16,663 bases of DNA from positions 4,211 through 20,873 of the forward strand of contig DCEW01000044.1 of assembly GCA_002314265.1 (NCBI GenBank), written 5' to 3'. The notes beneath the pieces are model-generated. The model was given only the letters and a program-made list of their open reading frames with translations. It had not been told where the DNA came from and did no database searches. Origin of the DNA: Flavobacteriales bacterium UBA1820. Lineage in GTDB: Bacteria > Bacteroidota > Bacteroidia > Flavobacteriales > UBA1820. Numbering within the stretch: position 1 is the first letter of the stretch; the number at the start of each line of letters is the position of its first letter. This document shows positions 1 to 5,458 of the stretch, piece after piece. A program made the translations under genes and the position numbers.

Positions 1-80
1 AGCGCTTTTTTGCAGTCCATCATCCCGGCGCCGGTCTGTTGGCGCAGTTTGTTTACGTCTGCAGCAGTTATATTTGCCAT
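1..80 (-). CDS. tsf: Elongation factor Ts, N-terminal fragment (runs off the window)
   Basis: Only the first 26 codons and two further bases are present; the gene continues beyond base 1. The peptide begins [19 protein letters not shown] and goes on with MMDCKKAL, which is the conserved N-terminal UBA-like helical domain of EF-Ts, including the hallmark '[14 protein letters not shown]' segment. EF-Ts is the guanine-nucleotide exchange factor that recharges EF-Tu during translation. The start ATG (78-80) lies 29 bases after the rpsB stop, so it is the second gene of the usual rpsB-tsf operon. No terminator or promoter is visible between the two. The identification is firm from sequence and context, but nothing can be said about the missing body of the protein. 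Confidence 0.95.
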   Translation of the reverse strand, partial: MANITAADVNKLRQQTGAGMMDCKKA

Positions 81-109
81 TTTCTTTTCAGGGTTAAGAG
101 GTTAAAAGA

Positions 110-898
110 TTACTCGGCTTTTTCTTCCGCCTTGGGAGCTTCCTGGGCCGGAGCAGCTTCTGCCTTGGGAGCTTCAGCGGCTTTGGCATCGGCTTCTTCC
201 TTCTGGCTCTTGCGCTCGGCCAAACCTTCTACGACACATTCGTAGAGGTAGGAAACGATCTTCTGGATGGACTTGGAGGCATCGTCGTTGGCCGGGATGG
301 CGAAATCCACGCTCGTGGGGTCCGTATTGGTATCCACCATGGCGAATACCGGGATGCCCAGTTTGTGGGCTTCGCTGACGGCGATGTGTTCGTGCATGGC
401 GTCCACCACGAAGATAGCTCCCGGCAGACGGGTCATGTCGGCGATGGAACCCAGGTTCTTTTCCAGGTTTTCACGCGTACGTTCGATCTGGAGTTTTTCG
501 CGTTTGGACAGCGTGTCGAACGTGCCGTCGGTCTTCATGCGGTCGATGGCCGACATCTTCTTGACAGCTTTGCGGATGGTAACGAAGTTGGTGAGCATGC
601 CGCCGGGCCAACGTTCGGTGATGTAGGGCATTCCCATTTTGGAGGCGAGTTCGGAGACGATCTCCTTGGCCTGTTTCTTGGTGGCTACGAACATGATCTT
701 GCGACCCGAAGCAGCGATCTTCTTCATCGCTTCGCCGGCTTCCTCCATCTTGGCTGCCGTTTTGTGCAGGTCGATGATGTGGATGCCGTTGCGCTCCATA
801 AAGATGTAGGGAGCCATTTTGGGGTGCCATTTGCGGGTCAGGTGGCCGAAATGTACGCCCGCCTCGAGCAACTCCTGGATATCGATAGTCTGTGCCAT
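110..898 (-). CDS. rpsB: 30S ribosomal protein S2 (uS2)
   Basis: 262 residues. The protein carries the standard S2 signatures: LLEAGVHFGHLTRKWHPKM near the N-terminus, then ERWPGGMLTNF, and PGAIFVVDAMHEHIAVSEA with IPVFAMVDTNTDP in the core. S2 binds late to the 30S platform/head region and contacts S1 in many bacteria. The final ~38 residues form a low-complexity Ala/Glu/Lys/Pro tail containing an 11-residue repeat (EAPKAE twice); such tails are common on S2 in this phylum and vary between species. The start ATG at 896-898 is preceded by an A-rich stretch rather than a Shine-Dalgarno site. tsf follows after 29 bases. A 193-base spacer with possible structured leader RNA separates it from rpsI upstream, so rpsB-tsf may have its own regulated transcript. 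Confidence 0.98.
   Translation of the reverse strand: MAQTIDIQELLEAGVHFGHLTRKWHPKMAPYIFMERNGIHIIDLHKTAAKMEEAGEAMKKIAASGRKIMFVATKKQAKEIVSELASKMGMPYITERWPGGMLTNFVTIRKAVKKMSAIDRMKTDGTFDTLSKREKLQIERTRENLEKNLGSIADMTRLPGAIFVVDAMHEHIAVSEAHKLGIPVFAMVDTNTDPTSVDFAIPANDDASKSIQKIVSYLYECVVEGLAERKSQKEEADAKAAEAPKAEAAPAQEAPKAEEKAE
129..175 (-). repeat. 14-base direct repeat within the rpsB tail
   Basis: The + strand 14-mer gccttgggagcttc occurs at 129-142 and again at 162-175, 33 bases (11 codons) apart and in frame. It encodes the repeated peptide EAPKAE in the disordered C-terminal tail of S2. This looks like local codon-level duplication inside a low-complexity tail, not a mobile or regulatory element. 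Confidence 0.8.
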
Positions 899-944
899 TT
901 TTGTTGTTTTCTTTTGTAATTAGTTTACCTTCTGTTAGCTTTAA

Positions 945-1007
945 CTTGTGCAACCTGCAAGTAGCCCGCCGGGCGGCGTTTTTTCCCTTTCTCCTGCGGA
1001 GTCTTGC
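945..1007 (-). promoter_or_regulatory. Structured 5' leader of rpsB, candidate S2 autoregulatory RNA
   Basis: Read on the minus strand, the rpsB leader can fold into a closing stem GCAAG/CTTGC (1003-1007 with 957-961) that encloses two hairpins: CTCC-GCA-GGAG (991-1001) and a GC-rich CCGC-CCG-GCGG (966-976). The 3' strand of the closing stem (CTTG) can instead pair with CAAG at 945-948, so two mutually exclusive folds are possible. Ribosomal protein leaders that bind their own product are a well-known form of feedback. The fold here was drawn by eye and no covariation was examined. The link to S2 is an inference from position. Confidence 0.4.
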
Positions 1008-1018
1008 CGGTTTGGATA

Positions 1019-1026
1019 CTAAACTA
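1019..1026 (-). promoter_or_regulatory. Weak candidate -7 element for rpsB-tsf
   Basis: Minus-strand TAGTTTAG matches seven of eight positions of the Bacteroidota -7 consensus TAnnTTTG. A start site a few bases downstream would put the transcript's 5' end just before the structured leader element. No -33 TTTG box was found at the usual ~19-base distance, so this is tentative; transcription from rplM-rpsI is an alternative. Confidence 0.25.
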
Positions 1027-1091
1027 ATCTTGCACTATTAAGTATGAGTAACAGAACTTGATTGAAAAAATAGGTGAGAATATCCTCCGGA

Positions 1092-1478
1092 TTAACGTTT
1101 GGAGAACTGGAAACGACGGCGAGCTTTCTTCTGACCGAACTTTTTGCGCTCGACCATACGCGGGTCGCGCATCAGCAGGCCTTCGGGTTTGAGCTTGGCA
1201 CGGTACTCGGGGTTCACCTCGCACAGAGCGCGGGAGATACCCAGGCGGATAGCCTCTACCTGACCGGTGATACCGCCGCCTTCAACCGTAGCTACTACGT
1301 CGAAAGTGCCTTTGGTGTCGGTCAGTTCGAAGGGCTGGTCGAGTTTGACGCGCAGCAGTTCCGTGGGGAAATATTCGGCTGCAGGGCGTTTGTTGACCGT
1401 GATTTCGCCTTTTCCTTCGGAAAGGAAAACTCGGGCTACGGAAGTCTTACGGCGCCCGATGGTGTGGATGGTTGCCAT
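1092..1478 (-). CDS. rpsI: 30S ribosomal protein S9 (uS9)
   Basis: 128 residues, a normal length for S9. It shows the family pattern: [14 protein letters not shown] at the start, [21 protein letters not shown] in the middle and a very basic end, [22 protein letters not shown]. In S9 this C-terminal tail reaches into the decoding centre and its last Lys-Arg touches P-site tRNA; the terminal SKR is intact here. The ATG at 1476-1478 directly abuts the rplM stop codon with no spacer, so the two are translated from one message as the conserved rplM-rpsI pair. The identification is certain from sequence and neighbours. Confidence 0.98.
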   Translation of the reverse strand: MATIHTIGRRKTSVARVFLSEGKGEITVNKRPAAEYFPTELLRVKLDQPFELTDTKGTFDVVATVEGGGITGQVEAIRLGISRALCEVNPEYRAKLKPEGLLMRDPRMVERKKFGQKKARRRFQFSKR

Positions 1479-1934
1479 TTACTTGATGTCGTTAAGGTTG
1501 ATTAATACGGGTTTTTGTGCCTGCTGCTGATGTTCGGGGCCTTCGTAGATGAAGATGTTCTTCATCAGCGCAGCGCCCAGACGGTTTTTGGGCAGCATGC
1601 CTTTCAGGGCGAAGCGCACCAGACGGGTAGCGTCCTTGCTCATCACTTCGCGAGCGGTGAGGGTGCGCTGTCCTCCCGGGTAACCGGTGTAACGGGTGTA
1701 AACCTTCCCGTCCATCTTTTTGCCCGTGAGAACAATCTTGCCGGCATTAATGATAACGACGTTGTCGCCACAGTCCATGTTGGGCGTATAGCACGTTTTG
1801 TACTTGCCCCGGGCTATGTTGGCAACCTTCGAAGCGAGACGTCCCAGTGCCTGGCCTTCTGCATCGACCAGAACCCACTTTTTGTCGGCTGCTTCTTTGT
1901 TTACCGAAACTGTTCTGTAACTCAGTGTGTTCAT
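1479..1934 (-). CDS. rplM: 50S ribosomal protein L13 (uL13)
   Basis: 151 residues. Family hallmarks are WVLVDAEGQALGRLAS near residue 20, the NMDCGDNVVIINA stretch, KIVLTGKKMDGKVYTRYTGYPGG, and a GMLPKNRLGAALMKN segment followed by IYEGPEHQQQAQKP near the end. L13 is an early-assembly protein of the large subunit. It is the first gene of the rplM-rpsI unit. The ATG at 1932-1934 follows a leader of roughly 50 bases that begins after a perfect -7 element (1989-1996) and includes a hairpin (1962-1987). There is no Shine-Dalgarno match; the bases before the start are AT-rich, as is usual for the phylum. Confidence 0.98.
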   Translation of the reverse strand: MNTLSYRTVSVNKEAADKKWVLVDAEGQALGRLASKVANIARGKYKTCYTPNMDCGDNVVIINAGKIVLTGKKMDGKVYTRYTGYPGGQRTLTAREVMSKDATRLVRFALKGMLPKNRLGAALMKNIFIYEGPEHQQQAQKPVLINLNDIK

Positions 1935-1961
1935 TACTTGTACTTAAATATGTTAAAATAT

Positions 1962-1987
1962 ACTCATATCCCCGCTTTTCGGGGAGT
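1962..1987 (-). promoter_or_regulatory. Hairpin in the rplM leader, candidate L13 regulatory element
   Basis: On the minus strand CCCCG (1980-1984) pairs with CGGGG (1970-1974) across a five-base loop. An outer stem ACT/AGT (1985-1987 with 1962-1964) is separated from it by a one-sided bulge of about five bases. The hairpin lies at the very 5' end of the predicted transcript. Its shape (short GC stem, asymmetric bulge) is typical of ribosomal-protein binding sites, but the function is inferred from position only. Confidence 0.4.
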
Positions 1988-1988
1988 G

Positions 1989-1996
1989 CAAATTTA
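1989..1996 (-). promoter_or_regulatory. -7 promoter element of rplM-rpsI
   Basis: Minus-strand TAAATTTG is a perfect match to TAnnTTTG. It sits in an AT-rich stretch between rseP and rplM and predicts a start site near 1983. No good -33 box is seen about 19 bases upstream. Confidence 0.6.
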
Positions 1997-2088
1997 CTAT
2001 TATTTTTTCGATATATCCTAATCCCGGCGCGATTTTTTGCCTCCGGGCTATTTCAAGGCGGGAAACCTCGGGAGGCACCCCGAAAATG

Positions 2089-3501
2089 TTATTGGAACAG
2101 CCGCAGGATGTCGTTGCCGAAGGCCAGCACCATGATCAGGATCAGGATGACGAAGCCTACCATTTGTGCCCATTCGAGGACCTTTTCCGAAGGCTGCCTC
2201 CGGGTGATCATCTCGTAGAGGATAAAGACGGCGTGTCCTCCGTCCAAAGCCGGGATCGGCAGGATGTTGATCACCGCCAGCATGATGGACAGAAAGGCTG
2301 TCAGTTGCCAAAAAGCCGTCCAATCCCATACGGGCGGGAAGAGGCTGCCCATCGTGATGACGCTGCCCACGCTCTTGTACGCGCCGCTTTCGGGATTGAC
2401 CAGTTTCTTGACCTGGGCCCAATAATTGGCGATCTTCTCGCCGGTAACGCCCACGCCCCGTCCCAGTGCCGCGAAAAATCCGTACTGTTTTTCCGTCACA
2501 GGGAGGATCTCCAGCCGGATCAGCGTTTGGGGGGAAAGGTCGTTGATGATGCCCAACAGGCCCTGTGGCGATACCTTGGCACCCAGGAACAGGGTAGTGT
2601 CGGCCCGGTGGACTTCCAGCAGGACGTTCCCCGAGGCGTGCGAGCGAAGGACCTCCTTCGCCTGATCGAAAAAGGGTACCGGCGTTCCCGATATCGACAC
2701 GATGCGGTCGCCGGGACGCAGGCCGCAGTGGGCGTTGATCGACGAGTCGGGCACCGCAGCGACGATCATCGGTACGCGCGGGTAGTAAAAGTACGGGGAG
2801 TCGTAGTCCTTGAACGTGTCGATGAAATCCACGGGGATCGTCAGGGTGGTATCGCGTCCCTGGCGTTGCACGGTGAGTTGCGAGCCGAGCAGGATGGCCG
2901 AATACGTGTCGAAGAAATTCTCGTATTCCTTGCCGTCGACCGACACGATGCGGTCGCCGGGGCGCAGCCCGATGGTGGAGGCCAGCGTCGAATCCGTGAT
3001 GGCGATCCCGTCTTTTACGTCGCGGGTGGCGATGTACGTCTCGCCGTACTTGTAGGTCATCATCGAGTAGATGAACCAGGCCAACAGCACGTTCATCACC
3101 ACGCCGGCCACGATGATGATCAGGCGTTGCCAGGCGGGTTTGGAGCGGTATTCCCAAGGTTGGGGTTCGCTCTTGAGTGCTTCGGTATCCATCGATTCGT
3201 CCACCATGCCGGCGATCTTGCAATAACCGCCCAGCGGCAGCCAGCCGATGCCGTATTCGGTTTCGCCGATTTTCTTCTTGAAGAGCGAAAAACGGGGGTT
3301 GAAAAAGATGTAGAACTTATCGACCCGTGCTCCGAAGGCTTTGGCGGCCAGGTAGTGGCCCAATTCGTGAATGGTCACCAGGATGGTGAGCGAGAGCAGC
3401 AGTTGAAGAATGCGTATCAGTATGTCCAAAACGAATGTATGTGGGTTGGTTGTGGTTTTGTCGTCCGCCGGGGCGGACGGCCCTTTCTTGGGCGAAGCCA
3501 A
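2089..3501 (-). CDS. rseP: RIP-type site-2 zinc metalloprotease, RseP family
   Basis: 470 residues. This is an intramembrane protease expected to cut single-pass inner-membrane substrates such as anti-sigma factors after a first cleavage. The zinc motif HELGH is at residues 45-49 inside the first membrane segment (about 27-45). It is followed by the loop PLGGYCKIAG, two PDZ domains each containing GLRPGDRIVS, and the second active-site motif NILPIPALDGGH at 412-423, where Asp420 supplies the third zinc ligand. A last membrane helix lies near 445-462. The length suits the two-PDZ class. The N-terminus has a ~20-residue polar extension, and no internal Met offers an obvious shorter start. recO ends 18 bases upstream, so it is probably in the thioesterase/plsC/recO transcript. 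Its actual substrate in this organism cannot be told from the window. Confidence 0.95.
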   Translation of the reverse strand: MASPKKGPSAPADDKTTTNPHTFVLDILIRILQLLLSLTILVTIHELGHYLAAKAFGARVDKFYIFFNPRFSLFKKKIGETEYGIGWLPLGGYCKIAGMVDESMDTEALKSEPQPWEYRSKPAWQRLIIIVAGVVMNVLLAWFIYSMMTYKYGETYIATRDVKDGIAITDSTLASTIGLRPGDRIVSVDGKEYENFFDTYSAILLGSQLTVQRQGRDTTLTIPVDFIDTFKDYDSPYFYYPRVPMIVAAVPDSSINAHCGLRPGDRIVSISGTPVPFFDQAKEVLRSHASGNVLLEVHRADTTLFLGAKVSPQGLLGIINDLSPQTLIRLEILPVTEKQYGFFAALGRGVGVTGEKIANYWAQVKKLVNPESGAYKSVGSVITMGSLFPPVWDWTAFWQLTAFLSIMLAVINILPIPALDGGHAVFILYEMITRRQPSEKVLEWAQMVGFVILILIMVLAFGNDILRLFQ

Positions 3502-3519
3502 AGATACGGAAATCTTGCG

Positions 3520-4239
3520 TTATTCCTTTGGCGGGAAATACTCTATCCGTGTTAATTGTTGCAGGAACTCCAGCGAGCGGGGGCGTTGGAAACCTTCGAT
3601 GTGCAGGGAAAAATACGTCATCAGGATGTGCCAGAGGTTCAGGTAGTCTTTTTCGTGGGCGAAGTCGGGGCTCTTTTCCGGGTCGCCCAAGGCAAAGAAG
3701 GGGGCGGCATGGGCCGGGGTGAGGTAGTAGTTGTGCAGCGGTTTTTCGGCCACGAATATGCCCGAGCGGAGGTCGAAGTATTTCCTCTCGGCCCCCTCCG
3801 GGTAGCCTGGGGCGAAACCGAGCAGGCGGGCGAGTTGGTAGGTGTACCGCAGGCAGAGGAAACGTTCCCCCTGGTGGCACAGCGAGCGGATGGTCTGGTA
3901 GAGCAGTTCGTAGAGACGGGGACCGCTTTCCTGTTCCCGGGTGGTGTGGGCGGTGAGCTCGCAGATGAACAGCAGTTGGGCCGAGCGGTAGGGGGACAGC
4001 CGCGAGATGTCGGCCGCAGCCGTGTCTGCGACCAGTTCTCGCACGGAGGGAAGAGCCGACCCGCGGGGATGTCCCACCACGAGCGATACGAAGTTCCCCG
4101 GTTGGGTTTCGGCGGTGAGTCCCCGGTTTTTCCCGGGAAGGATGACGGCAGTCTTTTCCGTCGGGGTGAGGATGTCCAGGATGACGCCCTTGGACAGGTA
4201 CGGGATGCGGCGCAGGACGATGCCTTCGATCCGGTTCAT
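3520..4239 (-). CDS. recO: DNA repair protein RecO
   Basis: 239 residues, normal for RecO. The N-terminus (MNRIEGIVLRRIPYLSKGVIL, then TPTEKTAVILPGKNRG) is the RecO OB-fold. The rest is helical and ends with the family segment YFSLHIEGFQRPRSLEFLQQL. RecO works with RecR to load RecA onto SSB-coated single-stranded DNA during gap repair. The four-cysteine zinc cluster of some RecO proteins is not visible here, which is common outside Firmicutes. Its ATG overlaps the plsC stop by four bases (ATGA), which indicates translational coupling; rseP starts 18 bases after it. The call rests on family pattern and length and is confident. Confidence 0.9.
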   Translation of the reverse strand: MNRIEGIVLRRIPYLSKGVILDILTPTEKTAVILPGKNRGLTAETQPGNFVSLVVGHPRGSALPSVRELVADTAAADISRLSPYRSAQLLFICELTAHTTREQESGPRLYELLYQTIRSLCHQGERFLCLRYTYQLARLLGFAPGYPEGAERKYFDLRSGIFVAEKPLHNYYLTPAHAAPFFALGDPEKSPDFAHEKDYLNLWHILMTYFSLHIEGFQRPRSLEFLQQLTRIEYFPPKE

Positions 4240-4976
4240 CGTCCGGCCTGTTCGAGGCGCGAATCGATGAGGTCGAATACGCGCTGTTTGAGCGCTTCCT
4301 TGTCTTCGATGGTCATACCGGCGGTCTCGATCGGGTCGTCGATCACGGCGCGGATCACACCCGGATGGCCGTCCGGTTTTTCACTGGGGAACAGCCGGCA
4401 GTTGTCCAGAAAGGTAACCGGCAGGATGGGAATGCCGCAGTCGATGGCGATCACGAAAGCACCGTCCTTGAACGGTACCAGGCGTTTGGTGATGTGTTTG
4501 GATGTCCCTTCGGGGTAGATGCAGATGCTGCGTCCCCGGGCGATCTCGGCCTTGGCTTTGGGCAGTACGCTGCGGCGGGATTCCAGCGAAGTGCGGTCGA
4601 CCAGGATGTTGGAGGCGCGGTAGATCATCCCGAACACGGGGATGCGCGCCAGGGATTCCTTGCCGATGAACATCATGGGCAGGGGAACGGCTACGTAGCT
4701 GAGCATGATGTCCAGGATGGAGGAGTGGTTGGCTACCACGACGTATTGCCGCTTGCGGTCGATCTTGCTGCGCCCTTTCACCCGGAAAAGGAATCCGGAG
4801 CAGAAAAGGATCAGCACGCTCCAGATGCGCGCCAGCACGGAGAAAAATCCGTAGAAGCGCGGCGTGGACACCGAGATGAACAGCGGAATGGCCAATATCA
4901 GGGTAACCAGGCTGGCTACCACAACGGCCCACAGTTTCCAGATCTTGCGCAGGATGTTTTGGATCACTCGTATCAT
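4236..4976 (-). CDS. plsC: 1-acyl-sn-glycerol-3-phosphate acyltransferase
   Basis: 246 residues. It is a PlsC-family enzyme that acylates lysophosphatidic acid to phosphatidic acid at the inner membrane. The catalytic block NHSSILD is at residues 83-89 (His84, Asp89 in the HxxxxD motif). Motif II is FIGKESLARIPVFG at 103-116 and motif III is YPEGTSK at 154-160. Two hydrophobic segments (about 16-36 and 43-64) anchor it ahead of the catalytic domain. Its stop overlaps the recO start, and it begins 53 bases after the thioesterase stop. The acyltransferase domain is certain; a different lysophospholipid acceptor is possible because the family is broad. Confidence 0.9.
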   Translation of the reverse strand: MIRVIQNILRKIWKLWAVVVASLVTLILAIPLFISVSTPRFYGFFSVLARIWSVLILFCSGFLFRVKGRSKIDRKRQYVVVANHSSILDIMLSYVAVPLPMMFIGKESLARIPVFGMIYRASNILVDRTSLESRRSVLPKAKAEIARGRSICIYPEGTSKHITKRLVPFKDGAFVIAIDCGIPILPVTFLDNCRLFPSEKPDGHPGVIRAVIDDPIETAGMTIEDKEALKQRVFDLIDSRLEQAGR

Positions 4977-5029
4977 CGGACTTGGGATGCTTTTTTAAGG
5001 GATGTTTGGTGGGAAAGGAGGGGCGGGGT

Positions 5030-5404
5030 TCAATCCAGCCGGTGCATGAATTTTTCGGGATCGACCACCACGCGCGTGTGTTTGGCGCGGCCTATCAGGT
5101 CGTTCCGTTCGTTTTTCACTTCGATCTGGATGAAGATGCTGCTGCCTTCGTGCGCTTTCATTTCGGCGGTGGCGGTGAGGGTTTCGCCCACTTTTGATGC
5201 GCGCAGATGTTCGATGAATATTTCGGCACCTACAGTAGTTTCTCCTTCGGAGAGTTCGCCTTTTACCGCTTGAATGGCGGTGTTTTCCATCAGAGCCCCC
5301 AACGAAGGGGTAGAAAAAACCTCAAGAGAACCCGAGCCGATGGCTGCGGCGGTCTCTTGAGGCTGTACGGTGTGCTTTTGGGTGAATACCGACGGTTTTT
5401 TCAT
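5030..5404 (-). CDS. Hot-dog thioesterase of the FlK (fluoroacetyl-CoA thioesterase-like) family
   Basis: 124 residues, one hot-dog fold. The N-terminal part FSTPSLGALMENTA and the core GETTVGAEIFIEHLRASKVGETL match the FlK-like thioesterases. Thr32, Glu40 and His66 have exactly the spacing (8 and 26 residues) of the FlK catalytic residues Thr42, Glu50 and His76, so an active acyl-CoA hydrolase is expected. The physiological substrate is unknown. Most members of this family lack the fluoroacetate specificity determinants, so the name should not be read as a substrate claim. The gene has its own -7 box (5427-5434) and is followed by plsC after 53 bases, so a housekeeping role in acyl-CoA turnover is plausible. 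The start ATG is embedded in GGCAAAAATGAAAAAACC with no Shine-Dalgarno site. Confidence 0.85.
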   Translation of the reverse strand: MKKPSVFTQKHTVQPQETAAAIGSGSLEVFSTPSLGALMENTAIQAVKGELSEGETTVGAEIFIEHLRASKVGETLTATAEMKAHEGSSIFIQIEVKNERNDLIGRAKHTRVVVDPEKFMHRLD

Positions 5405-5406
5405 TT

Positions 5407-5429
5407 TTGCCTGTATTTTCGACAGGCAA
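5407..5429. promoter_or_regulatory. 8-bp inverted repeat over the thioesterase start region
   Basis: TTGCCTGT (5407-5414) and ACAGGCAA (5422-5429) form a perfect dyad separated by seven bases. The right arm overlaps the TTTG part of the -7 element, and the left arm ends three bases before the start ATG. There is no T-run after it on either strand, so it is not a standard terminator. It could be an operator, or an RNA hairpin in read-through transcripts from the TonB receptor gene. Confidence 0.55.
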
Positions 5430-5434
5430 ATATA
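5427..5434 (-). promoter_or_regulatory. -7 promoter element of the thioesterase gene
   Basis: Minus-strand TATATTTG is a perfect TAnnTTTG match, 22 bases before the start codon. No -33 TTTG is seen at the expected distance. A start site near 5420 would leave a 5' leader of only about 15 bases. Confidence 0.55.
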
Positions 5435-5458
5435 CGGAAAATATCGGTATTCCGTCCG

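Noticed and set aside
1..11. AGCGCTTTTTT at the left end is the reverse complement of AAAAAAGCGCT near the right end (16649-16659), suggesting an inverted repeat bounding the window.
   Set aside because: The left copy is coding sequence of tsf (Lys-Lys-Ala codons), the match is 11 bases with a homopolymer, and the window borders are arbitrary; this is coincidence.
964..986. GC hairpin followed by six Ts on the + strand, terminator-like.
   Set aside because: No + strand gene ends here. On the minus strand, where the genes are, the run is As before the hairpin. It is better explained as part of the rpsB leader fold.
2041..2088. Possible terminator after rseP (CGGGG...CCCG inverted repeat on the minus strand).
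   Set aside because: The stem is short and no T-run follows on the minus strand, so it cannot be called an intrinsic terminator.
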